Of a stretch of 38,653 nt of DNA, positions 35,080-38,653 are shown piece by piece. This DNA comes from Pseudomonadota bacterium (lineage in GTDB: Bacteria > Bdellovibrionota > UBA2428), in the NCBI GenBank assembly GCA_018001635.1, contig JAGNHS010000029.1, forward strand, positions 1-38,653, in the 5' to 3' direction. Position 1 is the first letter of the stretch. Each line of letters opens with the position of its first letter. The notes below the pieces were generated by a model, which worked only from the letters and a program-made list of their open reading frames with translations, was not told where the DNA came from and made no database searches. A program made the position numbers and the translations under genes.

Positions 35080-36468
35080 CTAAATAAGGTGCGGTTTACG
35101 AACCTGGGTGAACCCAAGAATCATATTGCGGAAAAAATCTCCGCGCTCTTCTAAATCTTTAAAAGCATCGCCCGAGGGACATCCCGGTGACATTAAAATC
35201 ACATCGCCAGATCTAGATTTTTGATAGGCAATCAAAATAGCTTCTTCCATAGTTCCCACTAGGAAAGTTTCAGTAAAGTCACCCAAAGAACGATTCACTC
35301 TTTCTTTGGCCTCACCCACTAAAATTAAATTTTTAACTTTTAGTCTTACGTGTGGCGCCAATGAAGCAAAATTTGCATTCACTTCTTTCCCGCCCATAAT
35401 TAAAATAATAGGCTCATTAAAAGAATAAAGCGCACGAGAAACTGCTGTGCAATTTGTAGCTGCACTATCATTATAAAAAGCCACAGAATTTACACGTTTA
35501 ACAAATTGAAGCCTATGAGGTAGCCCCTTAAGTTCATTAATCACTTTCTGAACGCTTGCAGCTTTAACACCTAAACTGAGCGCAGCTAGAGCTGCGGCCA
35601 TTAAATTTTCGCGATTATGAGGGCCTCTCATTCTAAAATTTGAAACATCAAAATTGAGCGCTTGCTCGCTCTCTTTGACTCTTATTAAGAGTGATTTTTT
35701 ATTAGACCAAGCCCCTTCAAAACCCTCTGGCACTTCTTGAGCTCCGAAGAATAAAGTGCGGCCCTGCAGACCCTGAACAAAACTCACAATACTGAGATCT
35801 TGCGAATTCAGTACAAAAGAAGTGTCGTCATCTACGTTTCTAAGAACTCTTTTTTGCCAAAGCATATAATCATTCAAATTTGGAAACGGATCAGGAAGTT
35901 CTTCAGCAAGATTGAGAAACAATAAAGTTTTTGGTTTGAAGTGTTTAAAATCTTCTACATAAAGAGAATTGATTGCCAAAACTATATAATCAAGATTGGG
36001 ATTTTCTAGAACTTCCGCAATCGGTTGCTGCGCATTGCTCGCGACTTTTTTTCCAGCGTCTAGAAGCATGTTTTCTAAAAGATAGGCCGTTGTTCTTTTT
36101 CCAGAAGTTCCAGCAACTGCAACAATTGGCGCCGTTGAATAATAGGCAACAAAATCTACAAAGCCCATCAACTCCACACCACTTTGGCGAATATCATTTA
36201 AAAGATTATGAGCTAGAGCATAGCTCATTCCGAACAAAACTAAATTTTGACCTTCCAAATTTTTAGACTGAAACTCTCCTGTACTTAAAGCTTCAAGCCC
36301 TTCGGGGAAATTCGCAAAGCGTTCTTGTTTTTTTTCTTCGCTTAAAGACTCCTCATAAAAACTAACCGAAGCGCCATTTTTTTTTAAAAAAAGGCCCATC
36401 GACAAAGCATCCCGATCCGTACCGAGGATCAGAATTTTTTTGTCTTTAATTCCCTGAGAAGCCATCAT
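35080..36468 (-). CDS. murD: UDP-N-acetylmuramoyl-L-alanine--D-glutamate ligase homologue with altered active site
   Basis: Position after mraY, the 462-aa length and blocks such as GPHNRENLMAA, NDSAATN, ILIMGGKE and LMSPGCPSGDAFKDLEERG identify a MurD, which adds D-Glu to UDP-MurNAc-L-Ala using ATP. Several catalytic positions differ. The P-loop reads GTSGKRTT (120-127), with Arg125 where a Ser/Thr normally holds Mg2+. The ELSS Glu is Ala165 (AINS). The TEDH motif reads AEELPD, without the His. The DSKATN Lys is Ala336. The carbamylated-lysine position (K206) and the HN-x-x-N motif remain. I confirmed these codons on the DNA. GGAG lies five bases before the ATG. It may be active, altered or replaced by another copy. 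Confidence 0.85.
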   Translation of the reverse strand: MMASQGIKDKKILILGTDRDALSMGLFLKKNGASVSFYEESLSEEKKQERFANFPEGLEALSTGEFQSKNLEGQNLVLFGMSYALAHNLLNDIRQSGVELMGFVDFVAYYSTAPIVAVAGTSGKRTTAYLLENMLLDAGKKVASNAQQPIAEVLENPNLDYIVLAINSLYVEDFKHFKPKTLLFLNLAEELPDPFPNLNDYMLWQKRVLRNVDDDTSFVLNSQDLSIVSFVQGLQGRTLFFGAQEVPEGFEGAWSNKKSLLIRVKESEQALNFDVSNFRMRGPHNRENLMAAALAALSLGVKAASVQKVINELKGLPHRLQFVKRVNSVAFYNDSAATNCTAVSRALYSFNEPIILIMGGKEVNANFASLAPHVRLKVKNLILVGEAKERVNRSLGDFTETFLVGTMEEAILIAYQKSRSGDVILMSPGCPSGDAFKDLEERGDFFRNMILGFTQVRKPHLI

Positions 36469-36488
36469 TTTTACTCCTTAAATACCAT

Positions 36489-37574
36489 CTAACGTAGCTT
36501 GAGCGTGCTCAAAGCAATAATTGCAAGAAGAAACGAAATAATCCAAAAACGAACAATCACCTTAGGCTCAGGCCAACCCTTAAGCTCAAAGTGGTGGTGA
36601 ATCGGGGCCATTTTAAAAACCCTCTTGCCGCGGAGTTTAAAAGAAACCACTTGTATGATCACCGACAATGTCTCTATTACGAAAATTCCACCTAGGATGA
36701 CAAGCAAAAACTCATTCTTTGAAGCAATCGCTAAAGTTCCTAAGATTCCCCCCAGGGCCAACGCGCCGACATCGCCCATAAAGATCTGCGCAGGGTAAGT
36801 ATTGAACCATAGAAACGCCACACCCGCTCCCAGCAATGCCGCACAAAACACGGCAAGCTCTCCAATGCCTGGAACGAAGGGAATCTGAAGATATCGCGCG
36901 AAAACAGCGTTTCCGCCTAAATAACAAAGAACAAAAAAGGCAGCGGCATTAACCACACAAGGTCCAATCGCTAATCCATCAAGACCATCGGTTAAATTAA
37001 CTGCGTTTGAGGCACCCACTAAGGTCAAAACCCCTAGAGCGATATACCAAGGGCCAAGACTCAACGAAGACCCTTTAAAAAATGGAAAATAAAGCTGACC
37101 TTGTCCAGCCCAATCATCTTGAGCGTAATAAATCGTCATCGATGCAAAAAGCGCAAAAAACACGAGCATTCGAAACTTCCAACGACTGGCTAAACCTTCC
37201 GGATCTTTTTTAGCAATTTTTATATAGTCATCCAAAAAGCCTACAGATCCAAAAGTCCATGAAACGAATAAGAGAACCCAAACATAAGGGTTTCCCCAAT
37301 CAGCCCAAAGAAGCGTGCCTACACTCAGCCCTAAAATAATGAGAACCCCGCCCATTGTGGGGGTGCCTTTTTTCTTTAAATGAGTCTCGGGACCATCTTC
37401 CCTTATGGTCTGACCAAATTGCTTTTTACGCATGAAAGCAATGTATTTACGCCCAAACAACAAAACCACCAGTAAGGATGTCAGAGCCGACATACCAGAC
37501 CTAAAGGTGATGTATCTAAAAACGTTTAAACCTGAGAGCTGTGACTCAAAAGAATAGAGAAGCCAATAAAGCAT
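36489..37574 (-). CDS. mraY: Phospho-N-acetylmuramoyl-pentapeptide-transferase
   Basis: MraY transfers phospho-MurNAc-pentapeptide to undecaprenyl phosphate, making lipid I. It is an integral membrane protein of 361 aa with about ten hydrophobic segments. Diagnostic segments are KKGTPTMGGVLI, VGFLDDYIK, NAVNLTDGLDGLA, FMGDVGALALGG and APIHHHFELKGWPE. Catalytic Asp residues in DDY and GDVG are present. It precedes murD by 20 bases. The usual upstream neighbour murF is absent; a hypothetical membrane gene and metK take its place. Confidence 0.97.
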   Translation of the reverse strand: MLYWLLYSFESQLSGLNVFRYITFRSGMSALTSLLVVLLFGRKYIAFMRKKQFGQTIREDGPETHLKKKGTPTMGGVLIILGLSVGTLLWADWGNPYVWVLLFVSWTFGSVGFLDDYIKIAKKDPEGLASRWKFRMLVFFALFASMTIYYAQDDWAGQGQLYFPFFKGSSLSLGPWYIALGVLTLVGASNAVNLTDGLDGLAIGPCVVNAAAFFVLCYLGGNAVFARYLQIPFVPGIGELAVFCAALLGAGVAFLWFNTYPAQIFMGDVGALALGGILGTLAIASKNEFLLVILGGIFVIETLSVIIQVVSFKLRGKRVFKMAPIHHHFELKGWPEPKVIVRFWIISFLLAIIALSTLKLR

Positions 37575-37628
37575 ACGGGCTACAGTTTGGCTGGCTCCCG
37601 GAAAAACGTCAAGCTAACTGATCTAAAC

Positions 37629-38105
37629 TTATGAATTTTCTTGTTTTTTTAGTGAGGGCCTAAGAAACTTAGCTCGATAAACGACCCAAACGAGCAATAG
37701 ATAGGAAAAGGCGACCTCGAAAATCAATCCCCACCCAACTGTCCAAAGAATTAAATCCCAAAAGTGAAATTGAAATTCACCTCTTCTTAATTTCTGAGCC
37801 CGAGAATAAATTACAAAAATAATACATCCGGCCCCTAAAAAAAGAGTCGGTATTATAAAATTTCTCGCAAACATATAAAAAACTAAAAATTCCCAAACAC
37901 AAAAAAAGAAATAGGAAGTTAAAGCTAAGGCCAAAGGCCGCCAAGTTTTAGCATAGAGGGAATTTTTAGACTTTTGATCAATTTTAGAAAGCAACTGACG
38001 AAAACTACTCGGCTCTAGATTTTTTGCTTTCCTATGAAAAAACTCCTGAAAAAGCAAAAATGCACTAAGAAAAATAGCTGTAAAAATGCGTGCGGCAAAA
38101 AACAT
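37629..38105 (-). CDS. Small integral membrane protein, unknown
   Basis: The 158-aa protein has about four hydrophobic segments (roughly residues 3-20, 57-79, 83-103 and 116-143) separated by basic loops, and a basic C-terminus. No family motif was recognised. It lies between metK and mraY on the same strand with gaps of 67 and 54 bases. A 7-bp inverted repeat (TTAAGAA/TTCTTAA) just upstream of the start might be an operator or chance in AT-rich DNA. It is reported as a gene because its hydrophobic pattern is coherent and its codon use matches the neighbours. Confidence 0.65.
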   Translation of the reverse strand: MFFAARIFTAIFLSAFLLFQEFFHRKAKNLEPSSFRQLLSKIDQKSKNSLYAKTWRPLALALTSYFFFCVWEFLVFYMFARNFIIPTLFLGAGCIIFVIYSRAQKLRRGEFQFHFWDLILWTVGWGLIFEVAFSYLLLVWVVYRAKFLRPSLKKQENS

Positions 38106-38172
38106 CTTAAGAAAATACTAACATAATTCTTAAAAGGACCCTAAGCCTTAGCAGAAAACTAAATTTTCAAAC

Positions 38173-38653
38173 TTAAAAACTTCTTTTCAAAATCTCAGCT
38201 TTATCTGTGCGCTCCCATGGGAACTCAATATCGGAACGACCAAAATGTCCGTAAGCGGAAGTTTTCGCATAAATAGGTTTACGCAAATCTAAGCCCTTAA
38301 TAATGTCTGCAGGCTTCATTGGGAAAAGCTCACGAATAGTTTTTAAGAGTTTATCAGGATCCACTTGAGATGTTCCAAAAGTGTCTAAGTTAACACTAAC
38401 GGGCTCAGCAACACCGATAGCATAAGAAATTTGAATGAGCGCCCTAGAAGCCAATCCAGCAGCAACAATGTTCTTGGCTACATAACGGGCCATGTAAGCA
38501 GCTGATCTATCCACTTTCGTAGGATCTTTTCCACTGAAAGCGCCGCCACCGTGTGGAGCATAACCGCCATAAGTGTCTACAATAATTTTACGTCCAGTTA
38601 AGCCGCAATCCCCGTGAGGTCCGCCAATCACAAACTTTCCAGTAGGATTGATG
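38173..38653 (-). CDS. metK: S-adenosylmethionine synthetase (C-terminal part, right edge truncated)
   Basis: MetK makes S-adenosylmethionine from ATP and methionine in the cytoplasm. About 160 residues are visible; the frame continues through the right edge. Signatures include [20 protein letters not shown], the phosphate-binding [19 protein letters not shown] and the late AYGHFGR. The C-terminus appears complete. Since several methyltransferases lie in the window, this supplies their cofactor, though it is a housekeeping gene and not operon-linked to them. Confidence 0.97.
   Translation of the reverse strand, partial: INPTGKFVIGGPHGDCGLTGRKIIVDTYGGYAPHGGGAFSGKDPTKVDRSAAYMARYVAKNIVAAGLASRALIQISYAIGVAEPVSVNLDTFGTSQVDPDKLLKTIRELFPMKPADIIKGLDLRKPIYAKTSAYGHFGRSDIEFPWERTDKAEILKRSF

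Overview
The window looks like chromosomal DNA of a Gram-negative, AT-rich bacterium. It carries peptidoglycan-precursor genes (mraY, murD, ftsW, murG, murC, murB), an ADP-heptose nucleotidyltransferase for lipopolysaccharide core, a periplasmic PBP4-type peptidase, several secreted beta-barrel-like proteins, type III glutamine synthetase, RNase J and a DUF494/Smg protein. This mix suggests a deltaproteobacterial-grade lineage such as Bdellovibrionota. That placement is inference from gene content only; no rRNA or tRNA gene is present to confirm it.

Layout. (1) Positions 1-4980 hold two tandem + strand paralogs of a large exported, membrane-embedded family that I do not recognise; the first is cut by the left edge. 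(2) Positions 5024-5236 hold a 213-bp near-perfect inverted repeat between convergent genes. (3) Positions 5245-9003 (-) form a tightly overlapping run dacB > RNase J > dtd. (4) Positions 8991-14149 (+) carry an orphan peptide-type binding lipoprotein, then a close-packed run: GGDEF response regulator, rsmE, rfaE2, gpmA, FkbM methyltransferase. (5) Positions 14175-17174 mix two small beta-barrel-like proteins (-) with a Xer-type recombinase and a membrane-anchored ferredoxin (+). (6) Positions 17243-20984 (-) carry glnN, smg and a minimal dprA. (7) Positions 21062-22797 (+) hold a pair of overlapping glycosyltransferase-like genes. (8) Positions 22787-26233 (-) carry a LysM protein, a TPR protein and an amidohydrolase. 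(9) Positions 26276-29400 (+) carry pfkA, an unknown gene, a GNAT acetyltransferase and a beta-barrel-like protein. (10) Positions 29431-38653 (-) carry a rearranged part of the division/cell-wall cluster plus metK, cut by the right edge.

The genes are very densely packed. Stop/start overlaps of the ATGA or TAATG type are frequent (dtd/rnj, GGDEF/rsmE, gpmA/fkbM, the glycosyltransferase pair, TPR/LysM, unknown/GNAT). Two divergent pairs share almost no intergenic DNA: dacB and the lipoprotein gene overlap at their start codons, and the 14175-14894 and xer genes are 15 bp apart.

The items most worth a second look are the 213-bp inverted repeat, the tandem giant paralogs, a MurD homologue lacking several expected ATP/Mg2+ residues, the foreign-looking gene inserted on the opposite strand inside the mur/fts cluster, the membrane-anchored ferredoxin fusion, and the paired DPM-like and STELLO-like glycosyltransferases. 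No gene-free stretch exceeds 300 bases. No tRNA, rRNA, CRISPR array or insertion sequence with a transposase was seen.
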